From the NCBI RefSeq assembly GCF_029395475.1, contig NZ_CP113917.1, positions 1,798,001 through 1,862,000 of the forward strand: 64,000 nt of DNA. The letters run 5' to 3'. The notes under the pieces are model-generated. The model did no database searches. It saw only the letters and a list, made by a program, of their open reading frames with translations, and was not told where the DNA came from. Positions 55,440-64,000 of this stretch are shown here, in pieces. The position numbers and the translations under genes are program-made. This DNA comes from Bifidobacterium sp. ESL0775. GTDB lineage: Bacteria; Actinomycetota; Actinomycetes; Actinomycetales; Bifidobacteriaceae. Within the stretch, counting starts at the first letter, position 1. The number at the start of each line of letters is the position of its first letter.

Positions 55440-55804
55440 CGTTCTCTCTTCCTTGGTTTGCGCTCGCCAAGTCAGATTGCAGAAAAGGGCGGTCGGCGCT
55501 CATGGCGTTCAACACTACAAGACCGACGACTTCACTAACTGTTGATAGATGAATTGACGATACGGAGGTTGCTGCGACTCGCCCGCGTTCCCACGGACAC
55601 CTCGAATATAGCACCCGTCATGGCCAAGGTTCTTCCTAAGTACCCGGTATTATTCCGTGTTAAAAATCTTTTATTCATCATCAAACAAAACATTATATTC
55701 TTCTGAACTTTGCTTGAAAACAAGAACATCACAGATAGACAGATCGGGTGAGACCACTATGGCCCGATCTCACATATTGCTAAAACCTGCCATGTTCCTA
55801 TATG
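55440..55804. other. Upstream region of the purine permease
   Basis: No gene is supported in this AT-richer gap. A second inverted repeat, AGATCGGG (55741-55748) with CCCGATCT (55763-55770), lies beyond the terminator of the 457-residue gene and may back it up. A permease promoter was not fixed. Confidence 0.4.
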
Positions 55805-55842
55805 AAAAAGGGGCCTACGCTGATGACTCAGCATAGGCCCCT
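55805..55842 (-). terminator. Terminator of the LacI-RbsBAC operon
   Basis: AGGGGCCTACGCTGA (55809-55823) pairs with TCAGCATAGGCCCCT (55828-55842), 15 bp with one G-U on the minus strand, loop TGAC, followed by TTTTT. It lies 22 bases past the last gene of the operon. Confidence 0.93.
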
Positions 55843-55863
55843 AGACATTAATAGGATTTAGCG

Positions 55864-57237
55864 TCAGCACGCTTCCAGACGCACAGCCTCCGGAACATGC
55901 CCCAATGCCTCTTCACGCCACGAATCGGCATAAGGACCATAAACGGACCTTACCGTTGACCCGACAGGCAACGAAGGACACTCATTCTCACCATTCGTCC
56001 CCCAGTTGACCCATCCGGACTGCGGACGCTGAACTATCTGGAACGCGGAAGACGGCGAAGAAGTCAGCCAGATCATGCACTGCCCTGTCCCCGTATTGAA
56101 TTCGGCGCTGTAGCGCGCAGGACCCGCAAAGATTGTCTGATCAGTGACTTGGGAGACGTTGATCGGCGCTTCCGGGAACTGCCAGACACGATCTTCCTCA
56201 TCCGCGACCACGTGGGCGACTGAACGCACATGTCCAAGATGCTCGTTGAGCGATTCCTCATCGAGCGCATGTTCCCAATAAGAGAACAGACGCCAATAAA
56301 GGTCCCAATGAGCGTTTTCCAGATCCCGGTTAAGAAGCTTCTGGAAATAACCGAACCGCTCATTGCCTGGCTCGTCGGACGAAATGGTGCGCTTGACTTC
56401 CTGCTTCAGCAGTTCGGCATAGGGATCGCCACTTCGATACGGCGTGCGGTTGAAGGAATCGAAGCGATCGAACGCGAGCGCGTTCTGGCCACCTTCAAAT
56501 TCATCGCCGACCGTGATTCGATCAGTGACACTCCTGCCGTTGACCTCCGTCTGGAAATGATCGACATGGTAGACACGGTCGAAGCAATCCGCTCCTGCGT
56601 AGAACGTGAAATCAATGGCAAAGGACTTGCCTCTCAGTTCCGGCAACAATCCGTCTGGAATCCGGCCGGAAAGACGATATCTACGCACTATCGGGCCGAT
56701 CTCCACCGCCGTGACATCGGCAACGACATGCTCGGGAGGATTGATCAGACCGTTGTCCGGAGTGAAGAACGGCCCGTAAAATCCTCCTATCGCGTTATTG
56801 CCACTGGCCAGAAGGTCGAAGTTCTGCGCAAGCGAGCTGAAATGGCGGATGCCCCATTTCGAAGCCCCCTCGCCTTTGCCGGTTCCCCGGCAGAGTTCGA
56901 GGTCGAAATAACCAGTATTCAGCCGGCAAATCGCATCCCGTTCGCGGGTATCAGACACTTCAGTGATAACAGGGCCATCAACGGATTCTTCAGCCACCGG
57001 CGCGTCCTCCAACTGCACGGACAGGCCATCGCGCGGTGTAAAAACACCAATATACACCGATGAATCATCCGTACTCTGTGAGCCGATGCGCTGGGCGACA
57101 AAAGTCTGCCCGTCATCGCTTGTCCCACGGACCAACAGAGAAGTCCATGAGGCTGGCAGCTTTATGGTCACCGGCTGAGGACGCGAAACTCCTTTCTCCG
57201 TATTATGGACGGTAAATTTCATAGTTTGCGTTTTCAT
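55864..57237 (-). CDS. Unrecognised protein of the sugar operon, probably carbohydrate-active
   Basis: The 457-residue product has no signal peptide or membrane helix, so it acts in the cytoplasm. The first 100 residues look like a beta-rich domain, then DTRERDAICRLNTGYFDLELCRGTGKGEGASKWGIRHFSS and FYGPFFTPDNGLINPPEH follow. The middle is rich in Tyr/Trp and acidic residues (FYAGADCFDRVYHVDHFQTEVNG; WDLYWRLFSYWEHAL), as in galactose-mutarotase-like or polysaccharide-lyase-like beta-sandwich folds. I do not recognise the family and assign no reaction. It is the last gene of the operon, 13 bases after the permease, preceded by GAGGAA. Confidence 0.6.
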   Translation of the reverse strand: MKTQTMKFTVHNTEKGVSRPQPVTIKLPASWTSLLVRGTSDDGQTFVAQRIGSQSTDDSSVYIGVFTPRDGLSVQLEDAPVAEESVDGPVITEVSDTRERDAICRLNTGYFDLELCRGTGKGEGASKWGIRHFSSLAQNFDLLASGNNAIGGFYGPFFTPDNGLINPPEHVVADVTAVEIGPIVRRYRLSGRIPDGLLPELRGKSFAIDFTFYAGADCFDRVYHVDHFQTEVNGRSVTDRITVGDEFEGGQNALAFDRFDSFNRTPYRSGDPYAELLKQEVKRTISSDEPGNERFGYFQKLLNRDLENAHWDLYWRLFSYWEHALDEESLNEHLGHVRSVAHVVADEEDRVWQFPEAPINVSQVTDQTIFAGPARYSAEFNTGTGQCMIWLTSSPSSAFQIVQRPQSGWVNWGTNGENECPSLPVGSTVRSVYGPYADSWREEALGHVPEAVRLEAC

Positions 57238-57250
57238 CGAATGTGATTCC

Positions 57251-58249
57251 TCACTCGCTAGCTAGCTCTGACTTTTTCTTGAACAGATTCAAAGAGAACG
57301 AATGCTGCTTCAATCCATCAATCAGTACCGCGATAATGATGACGACGCCCTTGATGAGCTGCTGCGTGAAGAACGGAACATCCATAAGCACCAAGCCCGT
57401 GGTGAGTACGCCGAAGATGATGGCACCAACAAGGGTACCAGGAATCTTTCCTTTACCACCAGCCATAGCGGTACCACCAAGAATGGTGGCCGCGATCGCA
57501 TCCATCTCATAACCTGTGCCTGCGGTGGGCTGTGCGGAAACAACACGTGCAGCGAAGATGCACCCTGCCAAGCCAGCGCAGATACCGGAGATGACATAAA
57601 CGGCAAGCAACACACCTTTGACATTGATACCGGCCAGACGAGCCGCTTCCGGATTCCCACCTACAGCATAGACATGGGAGCCAAAGCGGGTCTTGTCAAG
57701 CAAAATCCACATCAGGATATAAACGATCACCATGATGATGAACGGGATCGGGATATGGAAAATATATCCGTTGCCGATGGCACGGAACGACAGACCGTTG
57801 TTGACGATCGGCAAGCCACCGGTAATCGTATAGGCAAGACCTCTTAGGAAGGTCATCGTGCCCAGTGTGACAATGAACGCCGTAAGATCACAGTACGCGA
57901 TCAGGAATCCATTGACGAAACCCGCCACCGCGCCTACGATCACACCAATCAGCACAGCCGCCACCGGATTCATGCCACTCCCGGCGGCCAGAACAGAGAC
58001 ACAACCGCTCACTGCCACTATGGAGCCGACGGACAAATCGATGCCGGCGGTGATGATGACGAATGTCATGCCTGCAGCAAGAATCGCGTTGATGGAGATC
58101 GAACGAGCCACGTTGAACAGGTTGCTGAGCGTGCCGAAGTTCGGGGCCTTGATCAACATGAAGACAATCATGACCAGAAGAACGAAGGGCATGCCCACTT
58201 TCTCCCAGATTCCCGCAAAATCAACCTTTGAATTATTATTTACTTTCAT
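57251..58249 (-). CDS. ABC sugar transporter permease, RbsC-like
   Basis: The 332-residue membrane protein matches the ribose/xylose-type permease: VGMPFVLLVMIVFMLIKAPNFGTLSNLFNVARSISINAILAAGMTFVIITAGIDLSVGSIVAVSG, then GFVNGFLIAYCDLTAFIVTLGTMTFLRGLAYTITGGLPI and AIAATILGGTAMAGGKGKIPGTLVGAIIFGVL, the EAA-like loop of the family. About ten helices are expected. It is the permease of the operon encoded with the ATPase and binding protein upstream. Confidence 0.93.
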   Translation of the reverse strand: MKVNNNSKVDFAGIWEKVGMPFVLLVMIVFMLIKAPNFGTLSNLFNVARSISINAILAAGMTFVIITAGIDLSVGSIVAVSGCVSVLAAGSGMNPVAAVLIGVIVGAVAGFVNGFLIAYCDLTAFIVTLGTMTFLRGLAYTITGGLPIVNNGLSFRAIGNGYIFHIPIPFIIMVIVYILMWILLDKTRFGSHVYAVGGNPEAARLAGINVKGVLLAVYVISGICAGLAGCIFAARVVSAQPTAGTGYEMDAIAATILGGTAMAGGKGKIPGTLVGAIIFGVLTTGLVLMDVPFFTQQLIKGVVIIIAVLIDGLKQHSFSLNLFKKKSELASE

Positions 58250-58304
58250 TCTTGTTCCTTGAAATACGAGCCGGACATCGCGCCGCTCACGCGTGTCGCA
58301 TGCC

Positions 58305-59819
58305 TCATTTCGATTGAGCCTTCGATACGCCTGTGGCGTATAGCATGACTTGCTCTTCAGTCGCTGATTCAGCGGGAAGATCGGCGGAAATCATGCCTTG
58401 CCTCACAACGAGAATTCGGTCACTGATGCCCAGTACTTCAGGCAAGTCCGAGGAAATGACCAAAATGGCTTTCCCCTCGGCAGCTTGTGCGTTGATCAAC
58501 TCATAGATCTCTTGCTTGGCGCCTACATCGACACCACGGGTGGGCTCATCGAGCAACAGCACGTCCGAATTGCGAAGCATCCATCGAGCGAAAACAGCCT
58601 TCTGCTGATTGCCACCGGAAAGATTACTAATGGGCAGGCGAATCAGACGCTCGGCGATGTTCACCGATTTCATTTCCGTTTTCACAGCGCCGCGAAGCTT
58701 GTGCTTCTCAATCAAGTGGAAACGTTGGAACTTCTCCAGCGAGGAGATTGCGATGTTGTCTTCAACACTGCGAACCGAGAAGATACTTTGTGTCTTGCGG
58801 CTCTCCGGCAGATATGCGATACCATGACCAATCGCCTGCTTCGGGGATTTGAACGTCATTTCCTTGTCGTTCAAGTAAATCTCCCCTGAATCACGCGGAT
58901 CAGCACCGATAATGGCTCTGGCGATTTCCGTTCTGCCTGCTCCGACCAGACCAGACATACCCACCACTTCACCTGCGTGCAGGGTGAATGATACCGGTTC
59001 GTCAAAGCCGGGAACCTTAAGGTCCTTAATCCTCAAGACAGCCTTTCCGGGATTACGCACAGGATGTTCATAAAGCTTCTCGACCTTACGACCAACCATC
59101 TTGGCTACAACGGCGTTCTGATCGGCCTGTTCCATGTTCGTGGTCATGACCGTCTGCCCATCGCGCAGAACTGTAATGCGGTCTGCAAGACGCCAGACCT
59201 CCTCCATACGATGGGAGATGTAGATCAGACCGGTGCCACGTTTGCGCAAGCCTTCGACCAAGGTGAACAACTGCTCCGATTCGCGCTTCGAAAGAGACGC
59301 AGTCGGTTCGTCCAGAATCAGCACCCTCGCCTTTTGGGCCAAGGCCTTGGCGATTTCGACCATCTGCTGCTCACCGGTCCCCAGATCGCCAAGTTTGGCG
59401 CGGGGATCGATGTCAGCATCGATGACCTTGAGCTTTTGCACCGCATCGTCGTTAATCTTCTTCTTATCGATCAAACCGGTATGCGTTTTAGGCTCGTTGC
59501 CCAAGGCCATGTTCTGGGCAACCGTCATCGTCGGAACCACATTGAGCTCCTGATGAATGATGGCGATGCCCAGATCAGCGGCGGCTTTCGGGGTGTCGAT
59601 TTCGACAGGCTTGCCGTCGATGAATATACTTCCGGAATCCATCTTCAGATTACCCGAAAGAATATTCATCAACGTGGATTTACCTGCCCCATTTTCGCCC
59701 ATCAGCGCCAGGACTTCATGGTCATAAAGGTTTAGGCTAACATGGTCGAGAACTGTCACACCCGAAAAGCTCTTAACGATATCCTTGAGCTCCAGCAGTG
59801 GTGAACGTTTCGAATCCAT
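58305..59819 (-). CDS. ABC sugar transporter ATPase, RbsA-like
   Basis: The 504-residue protein has two fused ABC domains, as in RbsA/XylG. The first has GENGAGKSTLMNILSG, LGTGEQQMVEIAKAL and LILDEPTASLS. The second has the weakened Walker A GLVGAGRTEIARA, then LSGGNQQKAVFARWM and VLLLDEPTRGVDVGAK. ATG at 59819 follows AAGGGA by eight bases; an ATG nine bases earlier directly abuts that site. It begins two bases after the binding-protein gene. Confidence 0.94.
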   Translation of the reverse strand: MDSKRSPLLELKDIVKSFSGVTVLDHVSLNLYDHEVLALMGENGAGKSTLMNILSGNLKMDSGSIFIDGKPVEIDTPKAAADLGIAIIHQELNVVPTMTVAQNMALGNEPKTHTGLIDKKKINDDAVQKLKVIDADIDPRAKLGDLGTGEQQMVEIAKALAQKARVLILDEPTASLSKRESEQLFTLVEGLRKRGTGLIYISHRMEEVWRLADRITVLRDGQTVMTTNMEQADQNAVVAKMVGRKVEKLYEHPVRNPGKAVLRIKDLKVPGFDEPVSFTLHAGEVVGMSGLVGAGRTEIARAIIGADPRDSGEIYLNDKEMTFKSPKQAIGHGIAYLPESRKTQSIFSVRSVEDNIAISSLEKFQRFHLIEKHKLRGAVKTEMKSVNIAERLIRLPISNLSGGNQQKAVFARWMLRNSDVLLLDEPTRGVDVGAKQEIYELINAQAAEGKAILVISSDLPEVLGISDRILVVRQGMISADLPAESATEEQVMLYATGVSKAQSK

Positions 59820-59821
59820 AA

Positions 59822-60784
59822 TCACCATCCCTTGTACTCGCTGACATTATCGCGGGTGACCATCTTACTGGGGATGAGGATGGTCGTCTTCTTGGGCTTC
59901 TTGCCCTTGGCGACATCCTGACCGAACTTGACCGCCTGGCGAACCATTTCAGCAGGATTCTGCGTCGCAGTGCCGACGAAGGAAGAACCGGAACGATGGA
60001 GCTCGTCCACAGCTTGCGGGCTGCCATCCACGCCGGTGACGATGATCTGCTTCTGGCGACCTGCCTGCTCAACCGCGAGCGAAGCGCCGAGAGCGGAAGG
60101 ATCATTCATACCGAAGATGCCTTGCACATCCTTATTTGCGGTCAACATATCAGTGGTCACCGAAAGACCGGTTGCTCGATCGTTCTTGGAAGCCTGCTGG
60201 CCCACGACCTTGACGCCCGGATACTTTTTCAGCGCCGCCTTGCAGCCCTTGATACGATCGGTAATCGTCTGAATCGGAGTGCCGTCGACGATAAGGATGT
60301 TGCCTTTCCCGCCGAGTTTCTGGGAGAGATAAGTGCAGGAAAGATTACCGGCCTGTACTCCGTTTGTGGTGATGATCGCATCCGCACCCTTGGCAGGCGT
60401 ATCGACCGCGACCACGATGATGCCCGCGTCACGGGCACGCTGGATTGCCGGCTTAAGACCGGACTCATCAACGGCGGAGACGATAATCAGATCGACCTTC
60501 TGCTCAATGAACGCGGAAATCTGATTGTCCTGGTTGGCCAGATCGAGCTGGGCATCCTGAACGTTGAGCTTAGCTCCGATCTTCTTCGCCTGAATCTTGG
60601 CTTCCTTCTGCATGGACGAGAAGAACGGGTTCGACATATCCTGCACCATGAGGCCGATGCTCTTGATCTCCTTTGGCGTGGAATTTGCCGTCTTGTCTTC
60701 ATCTCCGTTGTCGCAACCAGCCAACAACATCGTGGCGGCCAGAAGCGCAGCACATGCTACGGTGAGCTTATTCTTGATCTTCAT
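59822..60784 (-). CDS. ABC sugar transporter binding lipoprotein, RbsB-like
   Basis: The 320-residue protein has a signal peptide with lipobox MLLAGCDN (lipidated Cys near 24), so it is held on the outer face of the membrane. The rest is a periplasmic-binding-protein type I fold: IKSIGLMVQDMSNPFFSSMQKEAKIQAKKIGAKLNVQDAQ, VDLIIVSAVDESGLKPAIQRARDAGIIVVAVDTPAKGADA and VTGVDGSPQAVDELHRSGSSFVGTATQNP. It resembles ribose- and allose-type binding proteins, but the sugar is not predicted. Confidence 0.94.
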   Translation of the reverse strand: MKIKNKLTVACAALLAATMLLAGCDNGDEDKTANSTPKEIKSIGLMVQDMSNPFFSSMQKEAKIQAKKIGAKLNVQDAQLDLANQDNQISAFIEQKVDLIIVSAVDESGLKPAIQRARDAGIIVVAVDTPAKGADAIITTNGVQAGNLSCTYLSQKLGGKGNILIVDGTPIQTITDRIKGCKAALKKYPGVKVVGQQASKNDRATGLSVTTDMLTANKDVQGIFGMNDPSALGASLAVEQAGRQKQIIVTGVDGSPQAVDELHRSGSSFVGTATQNPAEMVRQAVKFGQDVAKGKKPKKTTILIPSKMVTRDNVSEYKGW

Positions 60785-60817
60785 TGATATTCCTTTTCTC
60801 GATGCGCGACTGTTTCG

Positions 60818-61897
60818 CTACTTTGCTCCATCAGCTTGTTGATGTACACAGCCGCACGATTCCCGAATCTTGAGCGTTGCCTCAAATGATTCGTGGATTG
60901 AATGCTTATGTGCCGGTTCCCCGGTCTTGTCTTCCGCCTCCTTTCTTGATTCGATGAGATCCAATAGAAGTTCTGCAGATCTGGCACCAATGCCGTGGCT
61001 GTCTTCGGCGACGAGCGTGATTTTGGGAGAGAGCAGATCCGACCAAGCAAAATCATCAAACGCTACCAATGGCATATCTTCAGGTACTCGAAGATTCCTA
61101 TGGTTCAGGGCCTTAAGCACGCCAAGAAGAATAGGGTTGTTGGCCGCTATGGTGACATCGGGATGATAAGAACTGTTGGCCAAGAAATCCTCATAGACCC
61201 TGCATGCATCACGCTGATCATTGGGACATTCCAAAACGTTTATTTCTGCTCCGCAAGCTTTGGCAGCCTCGCGCAATCCGCTTTCGCGGACAAAACGGCT
61301 GTTCCAAACGCCGGGATAGATGGCCAATAACCAACGCTTGTAATGATGGAAAGAGAGATGCTCCCCCAACATGGCCGAAGCGGCCGCATTGTCAGTCGCG
61401 ACATACGAAAAATCACTTTTCCCGTCTCCGGGCACCGAGTCCACAAAGACGACAGGGACTTTCCAATCCAAAAGTTGCTGTCTGCTTGCATCACTGAGGC
61501 CCAGAGTCGAGATGATGCCACCTGGACGATTCTCAAGAACCTGCTGCAACAACATCGTCTCATTGGCTTCACTATATTTGCCGTTGACGGCCATATCAGC
61601 AATCAGCAAGCTCTCATCTTTATCCTGGAACACGCTTTCGATGCCGCTTATCAAATCAAGATAGTAAGGATTGGAAGTCTCAGCGGTTAACAGGGTTACT
61701 GAATGGTGCACACCCTTGCGCAGATCACGCGCATTGGCATTAGGGATATAGCCATGACGTTCGGCGGATTCCAGCACAATGGCACGCGTCTTTTTCGACA
61801 CGCCGCTCAATCCGTTGATTGCACGCGAAACCGTGTAGATCGACAGATTCAGTTCATCGGCAATGTCGGTGAGCGTCACTCCGTAATGCTTCTTCAT
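60818..61897 (-). CDS. LacI-family transcriptional regulator of the sugar operon
   Basis: The 359-residue protein has the LacI helix-turn-helix (GVTLTDIADELNLSIYTVSRAINGLSGVSKKTRAIVLESAERHGYIPNANARDLRKGV) and a binding-protein-like effector domain. The recognition helix is the variant SIYTVSRAINGL. It is the first gene of the operon, upstream of the binding protein, so it most likely senses the transported sugar and represses its own operon. A TAAACGTTTA palindrome and a strong promoter lie just upstream. Confidence 0.93.
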   Translation of the reverse strand: MKKHYGVTLTDIADELNLSIYTVSRAINGLSGVSKKTRAIVLESAERHGYIPNANARDLRKGVHHSVTLLTAETSNPYYLDLISGIESVFQDKDESLLIADMAVNGKYSEANETMLLQQVLENRPGGIISTLGLSDASRQQLLDWKVPVVFVDSVPGDGKSDFSYVATDNAAASAMLGEHLSFHHYKRWLLAIYPGVWNSRFVRESGLREAAKACGAEINVLECPNDQRDACRVYEDFLANSSYHPDVTIAANNPILLGVLKALNHRNLRVPEDMPLVAFDDFAWSDLLSPKITLVAEDSHGIGARSAELLLDLIESRKEAEDKTGEPAHKHSIHESFEATLKIRESCGCVHQQADGAK

Positions 61898-61905
61898 TGA
61901 AATCC

Positions 61906-61915
61906 TAAACGTTTA
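61906..61915. promoter_or_regulatory. LacI-type palindrome before the regulator gene
   Basis: TAAACGTTTA is a perfect 10-base palindrome with a central CG, nine bases before the regulator's ATG and downstream of its promoter, the expected place of a LacI-family operator. Confidence 0.6.
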
Positions 61916-61933
61916 TGTTTGTTGTTATAATTA

Positions 61934-61962
61934 AATATACTACGTTCTGTGTCTATCGTCAA
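61934..61962 (-). promoter_or_regulatory. Promoter of the LacI-RbsBAC operon
   Basis: Minus-strand TTGACG (61962-61957), a 17-base spacer and TATATT (61939-61934). This is the best housekeeping promoter match in the window. Confidence 0.85.
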
Positions 61963-61970
61963 ATCGATAG
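61953..61970. promoter_or_regulatory. Inverted repeat overlapping the -35 of the sugar operon
   Basis: CTATCG-TCAAAT-CGATAG is a perfect 6-6-6 inverted repeat around the -35 hexamer, a possible second operator. Confidence 0.45.
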
Positions 61971-62052
61971 TTTTTCTCTACCGAGACCACCATAGAAAAG
62001 AGCCATTTTAAACAGAACACGCCTAGAGAAGTCTCGTCCACTTTACCAAGAC

Positions 62053-62832
62053 TCAGCCGAAACGGCCGGAGATGTAGCGCTCGGCCTCCTCGTTCTGCGG
62101 GTTGTTGAACATCGTGGTGGTGTCGGCGAAGTACTCGAGGTGACCGGGCTTGCCGACAGCCTTCAAGTTGAAGAACGCCGTGTAATCGGCCACGCGGGCA
62201 GCCTGCTGCATGTTGTGGGTGACGATGACGATGGTGTAGTCGCGCTTGAGCTCGTTGATCAGATCTTCGACGGCGAGCGTGGAGATCGGGTCGAGGGCGG
62301 AGCATGGCTCGTCCATCAGGAGCACTTGCGGATGGACGGCGACGGCGCGTGCGATGCACAGGCGCTGCTGCTGCCCGCCGGAAAGCCCGATGCCCGGCTT
62401 GTCAAGCCTGTCCTTGACCTCGTTCCAGAGGTTCGCCCCGCGCAGGGCCCATTCCACCAGATCGTCGGCGTCGGACTTGGAAATGTGCCGGTTGTTGAGG
62501 CGGATGCCGGCCAGGACGTTCTCACGGATGGACATGGTCGGGAACGGGTTCGCCTTCTGGAAGACCATACCGACATCGCGGCGCACGGCCACCGGGTCGA
62601 CGCCCTTGGCGTAGAGGTCGTTGCCGTCGAGCAGCACCTTGCCTTCGACGCGCGCGCCCGGCGTGATCTCGTGCATGCGGTCGAGCGTGCGCAGGACGGT
62701 GGATTTGCCGCAGCCGGACGGACCGATGAAGGCGGTGACCTTATTGGCCTGAATGTTGATGTTGACGTCCTGGACGGCCAAGAAATCGCCGTAGTAGACA
62801 TTCAAATGTTCGACATCGATGCGTTGCCCCAT
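62053..62832 (-). CDS. pstB: Phosphate ABC transporter ATPase PstB
   Basis: PstB energises high-affinity phosphate uptake. Walker A is [17 protein letters not shown] near residue 33, the signature [14 protein letters not shown] near 148 and Walker [14 protein letters not shown] near 168. The 259-residue length and the PstB-type ending ([39 protein letters not shown]) agree. It follows pstA by 58 bases. Confidence 0.97.
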   Translation of the reverse strand: MGQRIDVEHLNVYYGDFLAVQDVNINIQANKVTAFIGPSGCGKSTVLRTLDRMHEITPGARVEGKVLLDGNDLYAKGVDPVAVRRDVGMVFQKANPFPTMSIRENVLAGIRLNNRHISKSDADDLVEWALRGANLWNEVKDRLDKPGIGLSGGQQQRLCIARAVAVHPQVLLMDEPCSALDPISTLAVEDLINELKRDYTIVIVTHNMQQAARVADYTAFFNLKAVGKPGHLEYFADTTTMFNNPQNEEAERYISGRFG

Positions 62833-62890
62833 GATGACTCGCTTTCTAAAGATTAACGACGCTTAAAGTAATTGTTGTTGGTGATTTTCA

Positions 62891-63988
62891 TCATTTTGTC
62901 TCCACACTGAAGAGGTGCTGGACCAAGCGGCCGACGAGGTTCAGGACCAGGACGATGGCAATCAGCACCAGTGCCGCGGCCCATGAACGCTCGGACGGGA
63001 TGGAGGCGACGCAGCCGGGGCCGGCGGTCGGCGGGCAGGTCACGGACATCTTGCTGTATTCCTGATAGACGAAGACCGGCAGCGTCGTCATCTGGCCGCT
63101 GAACAGGTTCCAGTTGGTGGTGACGATGAAACCGGCGGTCATCAGAAGCGGCGCGGTCTCGCCGATCACGCGGGCGATGGCGAGGATGACACCGGAAACG
63201 ATGCCGGGCAGAGCCGTTCGCAGCACGACTTTGACGATGGTCCGGGATTTGGTGACGCCGAGCGCATACGAGGCCTCGCGCAGGTCGTCAGGAACGATAC
63301 GCAGCATCTCGACGCTGGAGTTGACCACAGTGGGAATCATCAGGATCGAAAGCGCGACCGAGCCCTCAAAACCGTTGGAGACGCCTGGCCCCATCAGAAT
63401 CGCGAACAGCGAGAAGGCGAACAGACCGGCGACAATCGAGGGAATGCCGCTCATCACGTTGACCAGCAGCGAGATGGCCTTGGCGAATTTGCTGCCGCGC
63501 GCGTATTCCGTCAGATAGATCGCGCACATCAGGCCGACCGGGACGGAAATCAACATCGCGCCAAGCGTGACCTCGAGCGTGCCGATGATGGCGTGTTCGA
63601 TACCGCCGTGGCCCCCGGTTGGTGTCGGCATGCCACCGATGACACCGGACATGTTGTAGGCGAGGAAGTTGAGATTGAGCCGCTTGACGCCACGCGCGAT
63701 GGTGGTCCAGAGCAATGAGATCAGCGGAATCATCGCGATGACGAACGCTAGGCCGATGATGCCGGCCATGATCCGGCTCTTCCACTCGCGTTGTTTCAGC
63801 AACGCCTCTGAAGACTTGAATTTCGAGAAATCGGGAGTCGGGCGTTCCGAAACCGCCATTGCCGTTTCCTCCGACTTGCCCGTATTCGCAGCCTCATAAG
63901 AGTCGCCCGGCACATCCAAGGGAGCACGTTGCCCGACGGATTGACCGTTACAGTTATCACGACCGTCGCTTTTGTTTCCCATGCTCAT
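62891..63988 (-). CDS. pstA: Phosphate ABC transporter permease PstA
   Basis: The 365-residue product has six membrane helices from about residue 73 on and the PstA-type blocks GGIEHAIIGTLEVTLGAMLISVPVGLMCAIYLTEYA and YALGVTKSRTIVKVVLRTALPGIVSGVILAIARVIGETAPLL. The first 60 residues are cytoplasmic and extend past the usual start. ATG at 63988 has GGGAGG six bases upstream and an ATGA arrangement that would couple it to an upstream pstC beyond the window. An in-frame ATG at 63859 also has a good GGAGG site and would give a family-length protein. Confidence 0.93.
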   Translation of the reverse strand: MSMGNKSDGRDNCNGQSVGQRAPLDVPGDSYEAANTGKSEETAMAVSERPTPDFSKFKSSEALLKQREWKSRIMAGIIGLAFVIAMIPLISLLWTTIARGVKRLNLNFLAYNMSGVIGGMPTPTGGHGGIEHAIIGTLEVTLGAMLISVPVGLMCAIYLTEYARGSKFAKAISLLVNVMSGIPSIVAGLFAFSLFAILMGPGVSNGFEGSVALSILMIPTVVNSSVEMLRIVPDDLREASYALGVTKSRTIVKVVLRTALPGIVSGVILAIARVIGETAPLLMTAGFIVTTNWNLFSGQMTTLPVFVYQEYSKMSVTCPPTAGPGCVASIPSERSWAAALVLIAIVLVLNLVGRLVQHLFSVETK

Positions 63989-64000
63989 CGCGCACCTCCC

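Noticed and set aside
53928..55538. 536-codon plus-strand frame opposite the purine permease
   Set aside because: His/Asp/Arg-rich product typical of the reverse complement of a membrane protein; the minus-strand permease is clear.
55440..55804. Purine riboswitch upstream of the purine permease
   Set aside because: The conserved core elements of the purine riboswitch were not found on the minus strand.

Overview
The window is a stretch of high-GC Gram-positive chromosome, almost certainly from Bifidobacteriaceae (Bifidobacterium or a close relative). The grounds are the S10/spc/alpha ribosomal blocks with actinobacterial-style low-complexity tails on L17, S5, S3 and SecY, a single zinc-type S14, a long RG-rich IF2, a fused AdhE, DapC next to FdxA, and a gene order around a 5-FTHF cyclo-ligase that matches the mycobacterial Rv0990c-Rv0996 neighbourhood. 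No phage, insertion sequence or CRISPR array was seen.

Layout. 1-6.2 kb: nusA-infB-rbfA-truB (minus strand), with a divergent lipoprotein gene. 7.2-24.2 kb: tRNA-Ser, truA, then the translation superblock on the minus strand: rpsJ-rplCDWB-rpsS-rplV-rpsC-rplP-rpmC-rpsQ-rplNXE-rpsNH-rplFR-rpsE-rpmD-rplO, terminator, secY, terminator, adk, terminator, infA-rpmJ-rpsMK-rpoA-rplQ, terminator. 24.6-28.2 kb: adhE with a Rex-type operator and a LacI-type palindrome upstream, then a VOC protein. 28.3-31.8 kb: rplM-rpsI, an LRV-repeat protein, a YigZ/IMPACT protein and tRNA-Ser. 32-38.1 kb: EamA exporter, dinB, dapC, fdxA, an amino-acid permease. 38.3-41.9 kb: tRNA-Tyr/Thr/Met-rpmG-murB, a HisC-type aminotransferase, and groES behind a perfect CIRCE element. 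42.1-46.5 kb: a SepX/GlpR-like membrane protein, a GNAT, a 5-FTHF cyclo-ligase, an FmdB zinc ribbon and a SAF-domain protein. 46.6-52.2 kb: a three-gene operon of an FHA protein, a 1205-residue helicase-nuclease relative that has lost its catalytic residues, and a small basic protein. 52.5-53.8 kb: rplJ-rplL with an attenuator-like leader. 54-55.4 kb: an AzgA-type purine permease. 55.9-61.9 kb: a self-regulated LacI-RbsBAC-type sugar operon ending in an unrecognised 457-residue protein. 62-64 kb: pstB and pstA.

How the genes work together. Most of the window is growth-linked: transcription/translation factors, ribosomal proteins, tRNAs, protein export, chaperonin and cell wall synthesis. Fermentative redox balance is represented by adhE, which shows sequence signs of both NADH sensing and carbohydrate-linked control. 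The most unusual parts are the FHA/pseudo-helicase operon, which looks like a conserved scaffold or sensor derived from a nucleic-acid enzyme; the SepX/GlpR-like gene in a conserved division-related neighbourhood; and the ABC sugar operon with a predicted carbohydrate-handling protein of unknown reaction. Start sites, hairpins and promoters were read by eye, so exact ends of short sites carry an uncertainty of a few bases.
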